Assembly: GCA_963764195.1 (NCBI GenBank)
Contig: CAVXRG010000002.1
Span: forward strand, 372,001-436,000
DNA from: JBDSSS01 sp963764195
GTDB lineage: Bacteria > Actinomycetota > Actinomycetes > Actinomycetales > Dermatophilaceae
Length of the DNA stretch: 64,000 nt
Direction: 5' to 3'
Each line of letters opens with the position of its first letter. Positions within the stretch are counted from its first letter, which is position 1. Below the pieces are notes generated by a model that was not told the DNA's origin, did not search any database, and saw nothing but the letters and a program-made list of their open reading frames with translations. The translations under genes were made by a program, and so were the position numbers. This document shows, piece by piece, positions 30,998-40,800 of this stretch.

Positions 30998-31177
30998 ATG
31001 GTCGATGGAGCGGACACCGAGGGCCCGGTGGACCCGGGCCCCGCGGAACCCGACTCCACCGACGGGGCGTGGCCGGCCCTGCGCAGCAACGGCTCCCGCT
31101 TCACCGCGGAGACGCTCGCCCGCTCCTTCCTGCACGACATCGACATCCACCACCACCTCTGGGACGTGTACGCATGA
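30998..31177 (+). CDS. Small 59-residue protein of unknown function
   Basis: This short gene begins 6 nt after a TAGGCT -10 box and ends in an ATGA overlap with the Gfo/Idh/MocA oxidoreductase gene, so it is probably the first gene of that operon. The product has an acidic, Pro-rich N-terminus and a C-terminal half with charged helix character ending in FLHDIDIHHHLWDVYA, with three adjacent histidines. No known domain is recognised. It has no signal peptide. The promoter spacing and coupling are what make it credible; the function is unknown. Confidence 0.6.
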   Translation: MVDGADTEGPVDPGPAEPDSTDGAWPALRSNGSRFTAETLARSFLHDIDIHHHLWDVYA

Positions 31178-32220
31178 GTCTCCCCGCACCTCGCACCGCC
31201 GACCCGCAGGACGCCCCGGCCATCCGCTGGGGGATCCTCGCCCCCGGCGGCATCGCCCGCACCTTCGCGAGGGCCGTCGCGGTCGGGACCGGCTCCTCGG
31301 TCGTCGCCGTCGGCTCGCGCAGCACCGAGCGGGCGCAGGCCTTCGCCGACGACCACGGCATCGCCCGGGTCCACGGCAGCTACGAGGACCTCGTCGCGGA
31401 CGAGCAGGTCGACGCCGTCTACATCGCCTCGCCCCACTCGGCCCACCACGAGCACGCGCTGCTCTGCCTGCGCGCCGGCAAGCCCGTGCTCGTCGAGAAG
31501 GCGTTCACCCGCAACGTGCCCGAGGCGAGCGAGGTCCTCGAGGTCGCCCGGGAGGGTGGGCTGCTCGTCGCCGAGGCGATGTGGAGCCGCTACCTGCCGC
31601 ACTATGACGTCGTCCGCCACGCCGTCGAGACCGGGCTGCTCGGTGACCTCGTGCAGGTCAGCGCCGACCACGGCCAGCTGCTCCACCCCGACGGCCCGGC
31701 GCGGCTCGCTCAGCCGGAGCTCGCCGGCGGTGCGCTGCTCGACCTCGGCGTCTACCCGATCTCCTTCGCCGACATGGTGCTGGCCGCCGCGGGCGCCGGT
31801 GGGGTGTCTGCCGAGTCCGTCTCGGCCACGGCCACGCTCACCGACCTCGGCGTGGACGCCCACACGACGGTGGTCGTCGCGAGCGACGCCGGGGCGCGGG
31901 GCGTGCTCACCTCGACGATGAGCGCCGCCACCCCGTGCGTGGCCGTCGTCTCCGGCACCCGTGCCCGGCTCGAGCTCGACCGGACCTTCTACAACCCCAC
32001 CATCGTGCGGCTCGTCGCGAGCGACGGCACGGTGGTGGACGAGTTCGACGGTGAGTTCGACAAGGCGCGGGGGTTCTCCTACGAGGCGGCGGAGTTCGCC
32101 CGGGCGCTCACGGCCGGCGAGTCCGAGACCGCGTCGATGCCCCACGCGGCGACGATGCGGGTCATGGCGACGATGGACGAGGTCCGGCGGCAGGTCGGGG
32201 TGAGCTACCCCGGCGAGTGA
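31174..32220 (+). CDS. Gfo/Idh/MocA-family NAD(P)-dependent oxidoreductase
   Basis: The 348-residue protein has the N-terminal Rossmann fold (IRWGILAPGGIARTFARAV), the IASPHSAHHEHALLCLRAGKPVLVEKAF signature, including the catalytic Lys of the EKP-like motif (here EKA), and a C-terminal beta-sheet domain with GGALLDLGVYPISFADMV. It is likely a sugar or cyclitol dehydrogenase of the trans-dihydrodiol dehydrogenase-like branch. The ATG overlaps the stop of the small ORF upstream. A hairpin downstream (32208-32237) separates it from the convergent TetR gene. Confidence 0.9.
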   Translation: MSLPAPRTADPQDAPAIRWGILAPGGIARTFARAVAVGTGSSVVAVGSRSTERAQAFADDHGIARVHGSYEDLVADEQVDAVYIASPHSAHHEHALLCLRAGKPVLVEKAFTRNVPEASEVLEVAREGGLLVAEAMWSRYLPHYDVVRHAVETGLLGDLVQVSADHGQLLHPDGPARLAQPELAGGALLDLGVYPISFADMVLAAAGAGGVSAESVSATATLTDLGVDAHTTVVVASDAGARGVLTSTMSAATPCVAVVSGTRARLELDRTFYNPTIVRLVASDGTVVDEFDGEFDKARGFSYEAAEFARALTAGESETASMPHAATMRVMATMDEVRRQVGVSYPGE

Positions 32221-32237
32221 GTGGCATACCGCCGGGG
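32208..32237. terminator. Possible bidirectional terminator hairpin
   Basis: CCCCGGCG (32208-32215) pairs perfectly with CGCCGGGG (32230-32237) across a 14-nt loop that contains a GGCATAC copy. It sits between two convergent genes. There is no U tract. Confidence 0.4.
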
Positions 32238-32250
32238 GCGGGGGGAGCGG

Positions 32251-32994
32251 CTACTGGCTGAGGCGCAGGTCGAGCCGGTCGAGCAGCGCCTCGAGTCCCT
32301 GCTCGAACTCGGCTCGGGTGTGGTCCTCGGAGAGCTGGGCGCGCAGCGCCGAGACGGTGGGGTAGTCGGCGAGCTCGAGATCCTGGTCTCCCGTGGCCGG
32401 GGCCTCGCCGCTCTCGTCGAGGGGCTCCTCGGCCGGTCCCGTCGTCGCGCCCTGGTTGACCGTCTCGAGCAGGAGATGGCCGAGCAGGAAGGTCGTGAAG
32501 CTCCGGTACGTCGCGACGGCCTGGTGCGGCTCGAGCCCCCGGCTGATCAGGGCGTCGAGGAACTGCTCGACGACGCGGACGCTGCGCAGGGGCGGGCGCA
32601 GCCACGGCGCCGCCGGGTGGCGCGTCGCGACGAGCGGGAAGAGCAGCGGGTGGGCGAGGGCGACCTCGCGCACCGAGTGGGCGAACCACTGCAGGTAGGA
32701 CTGCCAGCCATCGAGCGGCTCGAGCTCGGCGCCCGGGTCGACCGCGATCTGGTCGACGAGCTCGCTGGTGACCGCCTCGAGCAGGTCCTCGCGGCCGTTG
32801 ACGTGCCGGTAGAGCGACATCGCCTCGACGCCGAGGCTCTGACCGAGACTGCGCATCGTCACGGCCGTGATCCCGTCGCGGTCGGCCATCGCGATCGCCG
32901 CCGAGACGATGAGCGACCGGCTGAGCCGGCGACCGGGTGGTGGACGGCGGTTTGCCGCTGGGGCTGAGGTCGTCACGGGTCCGGAGTCGTCCAT
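32251..32994 (-). CDS. TetR/AcrR-family transcriptional regulator
   Basis: The 247-residue protein has an N-terminal helix-turn-helix (about 25-72; SRSLIVSAAIAMADRDGITAVTMRSLGQSLGVEAMSLYRHVNGRE) and a long helical ligand domain resembling the TetR C-terminal-1 group, with a Glu/Pro-rich insertion (about 195-215). AGGAGG precedes ATG 32994. The inducer and targets are unknown. It is divergent from the membrane-channel gene, and a CTGTTTACAG inverted repeat (33024-33033) in between is a candidate operator. Confidence 0.88.
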   Translation of the reverse strand: MDDSGPVTTSAPAANRRPPPGRRLSRSLIVSAAIAMADRDGITAVTMRSLGQSLGVEAMSLYRHVNGREDLLEAVTSELVDQIAVDPGAELEPLDGWQSYLQWFAHSVREVALAHPLLFPLVATRHPAAPWLRPPLRSVRVVEQFLDALISRGLEPHQAVATYRSFTTFLLGHLLLETVNQGATTGPAEEPLDESGEAPATGDQDLELADYPTVSALRAQLSEDHTRAEFEQGLEALLDRLDLRLSQ

Positions 32995-33023
32995 CGGTCC
33001 TCCTGTGATGCTGGTGCGAATAT

Positions 33024-33033
33024 CTGTTTACAG
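33024..33033. promoter_or_regulatory. Candidate TetR operator CTGTTTACAG
   Basis: CTGT and ACAG arms surround a TT centre in an A/T-rich part of the divergent spacer, about 30 bp upstream of the tetR start. Binding is inferred only from position and symmetry. Confidence 0.35.
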
Positions 33034-33137
33034 GGTAAGCATGCTGCGGAACGCGGGCGTTCGTGCCTTCGAACCGTGCACTTGCCAAGGCTTAGGCAGT
33101 AAGCCGGGTGCCACCTCCTCAACCGAAAGTCATCATC

Positions 33138-34004
33138 ATGACAAATGCTCTCAACGACGCGCTGCGCGCCATCGCGCTCTTCGTCCCGAAGCTGCTGGCG
33201 TTCATCGTCATCCTCATCATCGGCCTCATCGTCGCCAAGCTCATCGGCAAGGCCATCGACGCCGTCCTCGAGAAGGTCGGCTTCGACAAGGCGGTCGAGC
33301 GCGGCGGGATCAAGAAGGCCCTCGCCAAGAGCGAGTACGACGCCTCGGCGATCGTCGGCAAGCTCGTCTACTACACGCTGATGCTCTTCGTGCTCCAGCT
33401 CGCGTTCGGCGTCTTCGGGCCCAACCCGATCAGCGACCTGCTCGCCGGCATCATCGCCTTCCTGCCCAAGGCGATCGTCGCGATCATCCTCATCGTCATC
33501 GCCGCGGCCATCGCGACCGCCGTGCGCGAGCTCATCTCCAACAGCCTCGGTGGCCTGTCCTACGGCAAGACCCTCGCCAACATCGCGGGCGTCTTCATCC
33601 TCGGGCTCGGCATCATCGCCGCGCTCAACCAGGTCGGGATCGCCACCACGGTCACCACCCCCATCCTCATCGCGGTGCTCACCGCCGTCGTCGGCGTCAT
33701 CGTCGTCGGTGTCGGTGGCGGGCTCGTCAAGCCGATGCAGTCGCGCTGGGAGGACTACCTCACGACGGCCGAGGCCGAGGCGCCCAAGCTGAAGCAGGAG
33801 GCGGCCAACGCCCCCAGCGTCAAGGAGCAGGCTCGCCAGGCGAAGAACAGGGCGAACGCCCACCTGTCCGACGACGAGCGGGACTACGACACCACCCCCC
33901 AGGGTGGGTCGGCACCGACGAGCGAGGTCTACGACCAGGGCGCGACGCAGTCGTACTCGATCAACGACCTGCCCGACTCCGACCGGCGCAGCCAGCAGTA
34001 CTGA
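33138..34004 (+). CDS. Membrane protein with conserved TM helices (MscS/CmpX-like)
   Basis: The 288-residue protein has four to five strongly hydrophobic helices. Helix 1 (LLAFIVILIIGLIVAKLIGKAIDAVLEKVGF) is followed by KLVYYTLMLFVLQLAFGVFG and KAIVAIILIVIAAAIATAVRELI, the arrangement of the conserved-TM-helix family related to mechanosensitive channels. It lacks the C-terminal beta domain of MscS. Residues 215-288 are charged and disordered-looking. The ATG at 33138 is the first residue of the family-like start. A perfect 15-bp hairpin follows 69 nt after the stop. Confidence 0.8.
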   Translation: MTNALNDALRAIALFVPKLLAFIVILIIGLIVAKLIGKAIDAVLEKVGFDKAVERGGIKKALAKSEYDASAIVGKLVYYTLMLFVLQLAFGVFGPNPISDLLAGIIAFLPKAIVAIILIVIAAAIATAVRELISNSLGGLSYGKTLANIAGVFILGLGIIAALNQVGIATTVTTPILIAVLTAVVGVIVVGVGGGLVKPMQSRWEDYLTTAEAEAPKLKQEAANAPSVKEQARQAKNRANAHLSDDERDYDTTPQGGSAPTSEVYDQGATQSYSINDLPDSDRRSQQY

Positions 34005-34072
34005 CCCCAGACGCTCGGGCCCGACCGGCTCGAGTCGGTGCGGCGGACCAGGTCCGTCGTCTCCACCCACCG

Positions 34073-34106
34073 ACGCGGTGGGTCCCCGACCGGGGACCCA
34101 CCGCGT
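34073..34106. terminator. Perfect 15-bp stem terminator between convergent genes
   Basis: ACGCGGTGGGTCCCC (34073-34087) and its exact complement (34092-34106) are separated by a GACC loop. The stem sits between the channel-like gene and zwf and can serve both. A short TTCG follows in place of a long U tract. Confidence 0.7.
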
Positions 34107-34128
34107 TCGTGCGTCCCCGGGGCGGTCG

Positions 34129-35562
34129 TCAGGCGCCGGTGGCGTTGGGGTTGCGCCAGCGCCGCTCGAACGGCAGCCGCCAGGTGAAGGGGGCGACGAG
34201 CTGGTGGATCTGGTTCGGACCCCACGTGCCGGGGTCGTAGGGGCGCACGATCGGGGGCTGCTCGAGCAGCGGCTGGCTGATCTCCCAGAGCCGCTCGATG
34301 CCGTCGGCCGAGGTGAAGAGGGTCCGGTCGCCCCGGGCCGCGTCGTAGATGAGCCGCTCGTAGGCCTCGAGGACGGCGCCCGCCCAGTGCGTCTCCTGCA
34401 TCGAGAACTGCATCGAGAGCTTGTCGAGCTTCATCCCCGGGCCGGGGCGCTTGCCGTAGAACGACAGCGACATCCGGGACTTGTCCGCGAGGTCGAAGGT
34501 GAGGTGGTCCGGACCGTTGTCGCCGACGCCCGAGCCGGGCGGGAACATCGAGCGCGGGGGCTCCTTGAAGGCGATGGAGATGATCCGCGCACCCTCTGCG
34601 AGACGCTTGCCGGTGCGCAGGTAGAACGGCACGCCGGCCCAGCGCCAGTTGTCGACGAAGCACTTGAGCGCGACGAAGGTCTCGGTCTGGCTGTCGCCCT
34701 TGACCCCCGTCTCGTCGCGGTAGCCGACGTACTGACCGCGCACGACGTCGCTCGGCTGGATCGGGGACATCGAGCGGAAGACCTTGTTCTTCTCCTCGCT
34801 GATCGCGTAGGGCTCGAGCGCGGTCGGCGGCTCCATCGCGGTGAAGGCGAGGACCTGGAAGAGGTGGGTGACGACCATGTCGCGGTAGGCGCCGGTGGAC
34901 TCGTAGAAGTCGGCTCGTTGCGACAGCCCGAGCGTCTCGGGGACGTCGATCTGGACGTGGTCGATGTGGTTGCGGTGCCAGATCGGCTCGAAGAGGCCGT
35001 TGGCGAAGCGGAACGCGAGGATGTTCTGGGCCGCCTCCTTCCCGAGGAAGTGGTCGATCCGGAAGATCTGCGCCTCGTCGAACACCTCGTGCAGCTCGGC
35101 GTTGAGCGTGCGGGCACTGGCCAGGTCGGTACCGAAGGGCTTCTCCATGATGATCCGGCTGCGCTCGACGAGCCCGGCCTCGGCGAGCTGCTTGACCACG
35201 ACGAGCGCCGCCTTGGGCGGGACGCTGAGGTAGTGCAGACGCTCGGCGTCGTCGCCGAGGATGGCCTCGGACTCGGCGACGGCTGCACGCAGCCCCTCCG
35301 GACCGGCGCTGCCGGGCACCCAGTGGATCCGGTCGGCGAACTCGCGCAGGTCACCGTCACTCGCGTCGTGGCTGCTGTGCTCGCGCACCGACGCGAGGGC
35401 GAGCTCGAGGAACTCGTCGCGGCTCAGGTCGTCGAGGGAGGTGGCGACGACGCGCAGACCCTCGATGAGCTGGGACTCGTGCAGGTGGAGCAGCCCCGGC
35501 AGCAGCTTGCGCTTGGCGAGGTCACCGGTGGCACCGAAGAGGACGACAGTCGTGGCTGGCAT
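34129..35562 (-). CDS. zwf: Glucose-6-phosphate 1-dehydrogenase
   Basis: The 477-residue enzyme oxidises glucose-6-phosphate to 6-phosphogluconolactone, giving NADPH. It shows the N-terminal cofactor loop VVLFGATGDLAKRKLLPGL, the catalytic signature RIDHFLGKEAAQN, IMEKPFGTDL and VPFYLRTGKRL. ATG 35562 directly precedes the cofactor strand, with AAGGGTGGGGGG upstream. The gene stands alone, without opcA, tal, tkt or gnd neighbours. It ends 22 bp from the bidirectional terminator. Confidence 0.95.
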   Translation of the reverse strand: MPATTVVLFGATGDLAKRKLLPGLLHLHESQLIEGLRVVATSLDDLSRDEFLELALASVREHSSHDASDGDLREFADRIHWVPGSAGPEGLRAAVAESEAILGDDAERLHYLSVPPKAALVVVKQLAEAGLVERSRIIMEKPFGTDLASARTLNAELHEVFDEAQIFRIDHFLGKEAAQNILAFRFANGLFEPIWHRNHIDHVQIDVPETLGLSQRADFYESTGAYRDMVVTHLFQVLAFTAMEPPTALEPYAISEEKNKVFRSMSPIQPSDVVRGQYVGYRDETGVKGDSQTETFVALKCFVDNWRWAGVPFYLRTGKRLAEGARIISIAFKEPPRSMFPPGSGVGDNGPDHLTFDLADKSRMSLSFYGKRPGPGMKLDKLSMQFSMQETHWAGAVLEAYERLIYDAARGDRTLFTSADGIERLWEISQPLLEQPPIVRPYDPGTWGPNQIHQLVAPFTWRLPFERRWRNPNATGA

Positions 35563-35715
35563 CCCCCCACCCTTGCGCAGATCGGGGCCGAAGGGGAGGG
35601 CCGCGAACGCCCGACCAATCGGTCGCGTCCGAGCGGAGCGGCAGGAAAGCCTGCTCCCGTGGTGAGCGAGGGACGATCGGCACCACGATGACCGACGCCG
35701 CCGGTGGGGCTGTCC

Positions 35716-35721
35716 TATGCT
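35716..35721 (+). promoter_or_regulatory. -10 box TATGCT, leaderless transcript of the small membrane gene
   Basis: TATGCT ends 6 nt before the ATG at 35728. Confidence 0.5.
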
Positions 35722-35727
35722 CGGCGC

Positions 35728-35991
35728 ATGCTCATCATCGGTCTGATCCTCTTCGGCATGGTCATCGGGGCCGGCGCCCAGCTGATCCTCGGCCGGGACG
35801 GCGCCGGCATCGACTGGACGATGGCGATCGTCGCGGGTCTCGTCGGCTCCTTCGTCGGCGGCCTGCTCGTGAGCCTCATCGCCGGTGACGGCCTCGCCCT
35901 GCGGCCGAGCGGCATCATCGGCTCGCTCGTCGGTGCCGTCATCGTCACGGCCCTCGCGCGCTGGCGCGGCGGGCGGTCCGTCACCCGCTGA
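35728..35991 (+). CDS. GlsB/YeaQ/YmgE-family small membrane protein
   Basis: The 87-residue protein consists of three hydrophobic, glycine-rich helices: LIIGLILFGMVIGAGAQLILG, IDWTMAIVAGLVGSFVGGLLVSLI and GIIGSLVGAVIVTALARW. Length and pattern match the transglycosylase-associated (GlsB/YeaQ/YmgE) family, seen as stress-associated inner-membrane proteins of unknown mechanism. It is flanked by leftward zwf and leftward ABC-F and appears to be a single-gene unit. Confidence 0.85.
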   Translation: MLIIGLILFGMVIGAGAQLILGRDGAGIDWTMAIVAGLVGSFVGGLLVSLIAGDGLALRPSGIIGSLVGAVIVTALARWRGGRSVTR

Positions 35992-36007
35992 CCGGAACCG
36001 CCCGGGC

Positions 36008-37705
36008 TCAGCATGCCTCGACGCGCACGCGCCCTCCGGTGAGGTGCCACCGGTGCGTGAGGCGGATGCCGTCGAGCAGGTGCGCGTCGTGGCTGACGAC
36101 GAGCACCGTCCCCGAGAACGCGGTGACCGCGTCCTCCAGCTGCTCGGTCGCGTCGAGGTCGAGGTGGTTGGTCGGTTCGTCGAGCACGAGGGTGTTGACC
36201 TGCCGGGCCTGGAAGAGGGCGAGCCCGGCCCTGGTGCGCTCGCCCATCGACAGGCTGCGGGCCGGCCGTTCCACGTGCGTGGCGCCGAGCCCGAACTTCG
36301 CGAGCAGCGTCCGCACGCGTGCCGGGCCCCATGACCCAGCGGCGTCGGCCGACCCGGCCAGGGACCCGACCACGACGTCGAGCAGTCGCCGGTCCGTGTC
36401 GAGCAGGGACCGTTGCTGGTCGAGGCGACCGACCGCGAGCCGCGTGCCCGTCGACCGGCGGCCCGCCACGAGGGGGAGATCGCCGAGGAGGGCCGACAGC
36501 AGGGTGGTCTTGCCGCTGCCGTTGTCGCCGACGAGCGCGATCCGGTCGCCGCGACCGACGGCGACGCTGACCGGTCCCAGCCGGAAGTCGCCCCGGGACA
36601 CCACCGCGCCGTCGAGGGTCGCGACGACCTCGGCGGAGGGCCGGCCGGTGGTGATCGCGTAGCGCAGCCGCCACTCCTTGCGAGGCTGCGCGACCACGTC
36701 GAGCCGGTCGACGGCCCGCTCGAGGCGGGCCCCCTTCGCCGCCTGCCGGTCCGCGCGGGCGCGGTGTCGCTCGCGCAGGTGCTTGTCGGGCTCGTCGCCG
36801 CGGGCCACGTTGCTCCGGCCCCGGTCCGCCCACTCGTGCCGCTGGCGACTCTGCGCGAGCAGCGCGTCCCGCTCGGCGGCATACCCCTCCCACGCCTGTC
36901 GCTCCTGAGATCGGGCGAGGTCGCGCTGGGCCCGGAACGCGCTCCAGCCACCGGTGTGGTGACGGACCTTCTGCTGCGGTAGGTCGAGCTCGACGACGGA
37001 GGTCGCGACGGCGTCGAGGAAGTCGCGGTCGTGGCTCGCGAGCAGCACGGGGCCGGGATGGGAGCGGACGAGGTCGGCCATGAGGTCCCGACCCCGCGCG
37101 TCGAGGTCGTTGGTCGGCTCGTCGAGCAGGAGCACGTCGTGCCGGCTCAGCAGCACCGCCACGAGGGTGGCCCGTGCCGCCTCGCCGCCGGACAGGCTCC
37201 CGAGCGGCCGGGTCGCTTCGACGTCGAGACCGGCCGCGGCGGCCACCGCGGGCAGCCGCGCGTCGAGGTCGGCGGCGCCGAGGGCGAGCCAGCGCTCGAG
37301 GGCAACGGCATACCGGTCCGCGGCGCCCGGCCGGGCAGCGCCGAGGGCGGCGGCCGCCGCCTCGAGCTCGTGGTCGGCATCCTCGACACCGGTACGACGC
37401 CGGGCGTAGGACAACAGGCTCTCGCGGGGGTCGGGGACCGACTGCGGGAGCCACGCGACCGTCGCACCGACCGGTGCGATCCGCACGGTCCCGGAGTCGA
37501 CCGGCAGGTCGCCGACGACGGTCCGCATCAGGGTCGTCTTGCCCGACCCGTTGGGTCCGACGACGGCGGTGACGTCACCGTCGGTGAGGGTGAGGTCGAG
37601 ACCGGTGAAGAGGGTGCGAGCGCCGAAGGCGACGCCGAGGTCGCCGAGCGTGAGCGTGGTGAGCGGGTTGGACGTGATGGACGTGCCGGACCTGCTGGCG
37701 GACAT
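36008..37705 (-). CDS. ABC-F family ATPase
   Basis: The 565-residue soluble protein has two ABC domains and no membrane part. The first Walker A is GPNGSGKTT, followed by LSGGEAARATL and LLLDEPTNDLDARG. The second is GDNGSGKTTL, followed by LSMGERTRAGLALF and LVLDEPTNHLDLDATEQ. A charged linker between them carries many Arg/Lys residues (about 265-345). ABC-F proteins act on the ribosome; some free it from antibiotics. AGGAGA lies 4 nt before ATG 37705. A leaderless 4-codon ORF upstream (37741-37755) suggests attenuation control, as in several resistance ABC-F genes. The drug specificity is unknown. Confidence 0.9.
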   Translation of the reverse strand: MSASRSGTSITSNPLTTLTLGDLGVAFGARTLFTGLDLTLTDGDVTAVVGPNGSGKTTLMRTVVGDLPVDSGTVRIAPVGATVAWLPQSVPDPRESLLSYARRRTGVEDADHELEAAAAALGAARPGAADRYAVALERWLALGAADLDARLPAVAAAAGLDVEATRPLGSLSGGEAARATLVAVLLSRHDVLLLDEPTNDLDARGRDLMADLVRSHPGPVLLASHDRDFLDAVATSVVELDLPQQKVRHHTGGWSAFRAQRDLARSQERQAWEGYAAERDALLAQSRQRHEWADRGRSNVARGDEPDKHLRERHRARADRQAAKGARLERAVDRLDVVAQPRKEWRLRYAITTGRPSAEVVATLDGAVVSRGDFRLGPVSVAVGRGDRIALVGDNGSGKTTLLSALLGDLPLVAGRRSTGTRLAVGRLDQQRSLLDTDRRLLDVVVGSLAGSADAAGSWGPARVRTLLAKFGLGATHVERPARSLSMGERTRAGLALFQARQVNTLVLDEPTNHLDLDATEQLEDAVTAFSGTVLVVSHDAHLLDGIRLTHRWHLTGGRVRVEAC

Positions 37706-37740
37706 GGGTCTCCTGGGTGACGGGCTCGAGGGGGCGGGCG

Positions 37741-37755
37741 TCAGGAGATCCACAT
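37741..37755 (-). CDS. Four-codon leader ORF (MWIS) upstream of the ABC-F gene
   Basis: ATG TGG ATC TCC TGA lies 35 nt upstream of the ABC-F start and begins 7 nt after a TAGCAT -10 box, so the transcript probably starts at this ATG. A stalled ribosome here could alter downstream folding. Translation has not been shown. Confidence 0.4.
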   Translation of the reverse strand: MWIS

Positions 37756-37762
37756 GGTGGCG

Positions 37763-37792
37763 ATGCTAGGGCGCCCGCCCGCCTCCCGTCCA
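37763..37792 (-). promoter_or_regulatory. Promoter of the ABC-F gene
   Basis: On the minus strand TGGACG (37792-37787), 18 nt, and TAGCAT (37768-37763) form a plausible promoter. The start site would fall on or next to the leader ATG at 37755. Confidence 0.5.
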
Positions 37793-37884
37793 CGGGTTTT
37801 CCTGCGGCCCAACCCCCGTGGTGGTATCAGGGCGGGGCGGACGGCCCTCTGACGGTGGAACCCACCCGTGTCCAGGAGGTCGTC

Positions 37885-40800
37885 ATGGCCGTCAGCATCG
37901 CCGCAGCACTCACCTACAGCTACCGCCGGGCCGAGCTCGTCCTGACGGCACCGGAGCGTGACCCCGACAGCGCAGCCCTGGCGCGGATCGACGGTCTCCT
38001 CGCGGCCGCCGCGACCGCGTACCGGGAACGGCGCTACACCGAGGCCGTCGACACCTACACCCGCGTCCGGTCGCTGCTGTGGACCCAGCTCTTCCCGCTG
38101 ACCGCGCTCGACGAGACCGTCGCCTGGCGCACCGCGCTGCTCACGCCGCTCGTGTCGTATGCCGCGGAGTGGCTCAACGTGCTGCCCGTCGAGCAGGCCG
38201 ACGGCGGGGTGCGCCCACGCGAGACCGTCACGGTCGACCTGCCGGTCCTCGGGCTCGTGAGCGGCGCGACCGGTTCCGTCGAGACGGCGGCGCTGGCCGA
38301 CTACGAGCTCTCGACCCGGCTCGCGGCCAAGGGAAACACCGACGCGGCGACGTTCTTCGTCGACCGGGCCAGGGCCAGCGCGCCGGACCTCATCGCCAAG
38401 GTCAGCGCCGCCAACGCCCCGCATCCGGGCATCGGCGGCCCCGGGCTCGCCTCACCCCTCGCCGCATCGAGCCGCATCGACCTGTCCTCCCTGCGGGCCG
38501 GACGCCTCGACTCCACCCGCCTGCTCGTCGACCTCACCCCGGTGACCGTCCCGCCGATCCTCACCGTCGACAAGCGGACGTACGCCGCCGCCGTCGGTGA
38601 CCGGGTCGTGACCCTCAGCTGGCCGACCGGGTCGGTGCCGACGACCGACCGGGTGCTGAAGATCTACGAGGCCCGCAAGCGGCTGACGGAGCTGCCCGAC
38701 GTGCTGATCAAGCCGACCCGGGCTGCGGACGTCGCGATCGCGCTCGCGCACGCCTGGTACTACGAGACGACCCTCGGACTCGCCGAGTGCCATCACGCCC
38801 TGGGCAGCTACGCGCAGGCGGAGACCTGGTACCTCCGTGCGGCGGACTACGCCTACCTCAACGCCGAGCTCGAGGCGCCCTACGTCTGGCACCGTCTCGC
38901 CGGCTGCTACCTCGACTGGGGCGACTCGTTCTTCCGGGACGACGACCCCGCTGCGGCGCTCCCGCTCTACGAGAAGGTCCTGGGCAGCGACGGCACCGCC
39001 CCGGCGTCCCCGCTCTACACCGTGGCCGGGCTGACCCCGGCCGCGGACGCGGCCCGGACCCTCATCGGATCGCTCGACGACCCGGGCGCCGTCGCGGTCA
39101 ACCCGGCCATCGCCGCCGTCGTCCTCGACGTCCAGGCGCAGCTCGCCAAGATCTCCGGCGGCCTCGACTTCTGGGGGCACTGGGCGCAGAACGTCCCGAT
39201 CTGGACCTTCGACTACCTCCAGTCGGTCGCGGTCAACTTCGCCCAGCTCGCCATCGGCGCCGAGCGCGACGCGATCTCCTTCTGGGAGAAGGCCGACAGC
39301 GGCGAGCTGACGCGCACCCAGCTCAGCCTCAACATCGGGGTCAGCCAGGCGGAGCTCACGGCGGTGCAGCGTCAGGTCGACGCCGCCAGGGCCGAGGCGA
39401 CGGCATACGCGGCCGCCCGGGACGTGGCCCGGCTCCGGGCCCAGAACGCCCAGGCCAACGCCGACGAGTACGCGACGAAGTCACGCCAGTGGACCATGCA
39501 CGCCGCCCTCTCGAGCCAGCTGAGCGGTGGGGAGGACGGCGACGCCTCCCAGCTCAACGGTCTCGCCGACCAGATGACGAGCGGCTCCTACTCGCTCAGT
39601 GGTGACCGGGGAACGCTCGCAGCCGCCGAGTCCCTCAGCGCCGCCCGCATCCAGCGCGAGTACGAGATCGACACGATGCGGCGCCAGGTCGCCGAGCTGA
39701 ACGCGTCGGTGCACCAGGCCGACCAGGAGGTGGCCGCCGCGACGGCCCGCGTCACCGCCACCCAGGCCAGCGCGAACGCCGCCGCCGTCCGGGTCGGCGC
39801 CGCGAAGGCGCTCCTGCAGGCGTTCGACGAGCAGCGTTTCACCCCCGACGTGTGGAACGCGCTCGGAGAGCGGATGAGTGCCCTGTCCCAGCGCTACCTC
39901 GTGTGGGCGCTCGACGTCGCCAAGCGGATGCAGCGGGCCTACAACTTCGAGAACGACGTGGCCCTGCACGTCGTGCGACCGGACTACTCCTCCGACGCCG
40001 TCCACGGGCTGCTCGCCGCCGACTCCCTCATGGCCGACGTCCAGTCCTTCACCTTCGACCTCGTCACCTCCACCGCTCCGAAGTCGCAGCCGCTCAAGCA
40101 GACGATCTCGCTCGCCGCCCGCGCGCCGTACCTCTTCGAGAGCCAGCTGCGGGCGACGGGCACGATGGAGTTCCAGACCGACCTCGACGACTTCGACTCC
40201 GTCTACCCCGGGACGTATGCCGGTCGCATCGAGACCGTCGAGGTGGCCGTCGACGGGATCATCCCCGCCCGCGGGGTGAGCGGCACGCTGACCAACGCCG
40301 GGATCTCCCACTACCGGACCCCCTCGGCGTCCGGGGGGCTGGTCAAGCACCGGGTGCAGCCCCGCGAGACCCAGGTCATCTCCGACTTCGACCCCCGCGC
40401 CGACGCCCTCGTCCACGAGTCCGACCGACGCCAGCGCAGGATCTTCGAGGGGGCCGGACTCGCCTCCTCGTGGACGCTCGCGTTCCCGCCCGAGGCCAAC
40501 GAGCTGGACCGCACCACGCTCGTCGACGTCCGGCTCACCTTCACCTACTCGGCGAAGTACGACCCCGACCTGCGTGACACCGTGGTCGGGGAGCTCGCGG
40601 CGCGCCCGAGCATCCACGAGCGGCAGCGACCGTTCCCGCTGCGCTGGCTCTTCGCCGACGCCTTCTTCGCCTTCTATGGCTCGGGGGTGCTCGACCTCGA
40701 GCTCGGTCGCGGAGACTTCGCCTCGACCGAGACGCATCCGGTCCTCTCCGAGCTCGGGCTCGTCTGCGCCACCACACCCCACCCGAGGGTGAGCGGGATC

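Noticed and set aside
37824..37830. GTATCAG shared by the subtilase promoter (19169) and the TcA-like gene leader, suggesting one sigma factor.
   Set aside because: No matching -35 element is found upstream of the second copy; a 7-mer match alone is weak.
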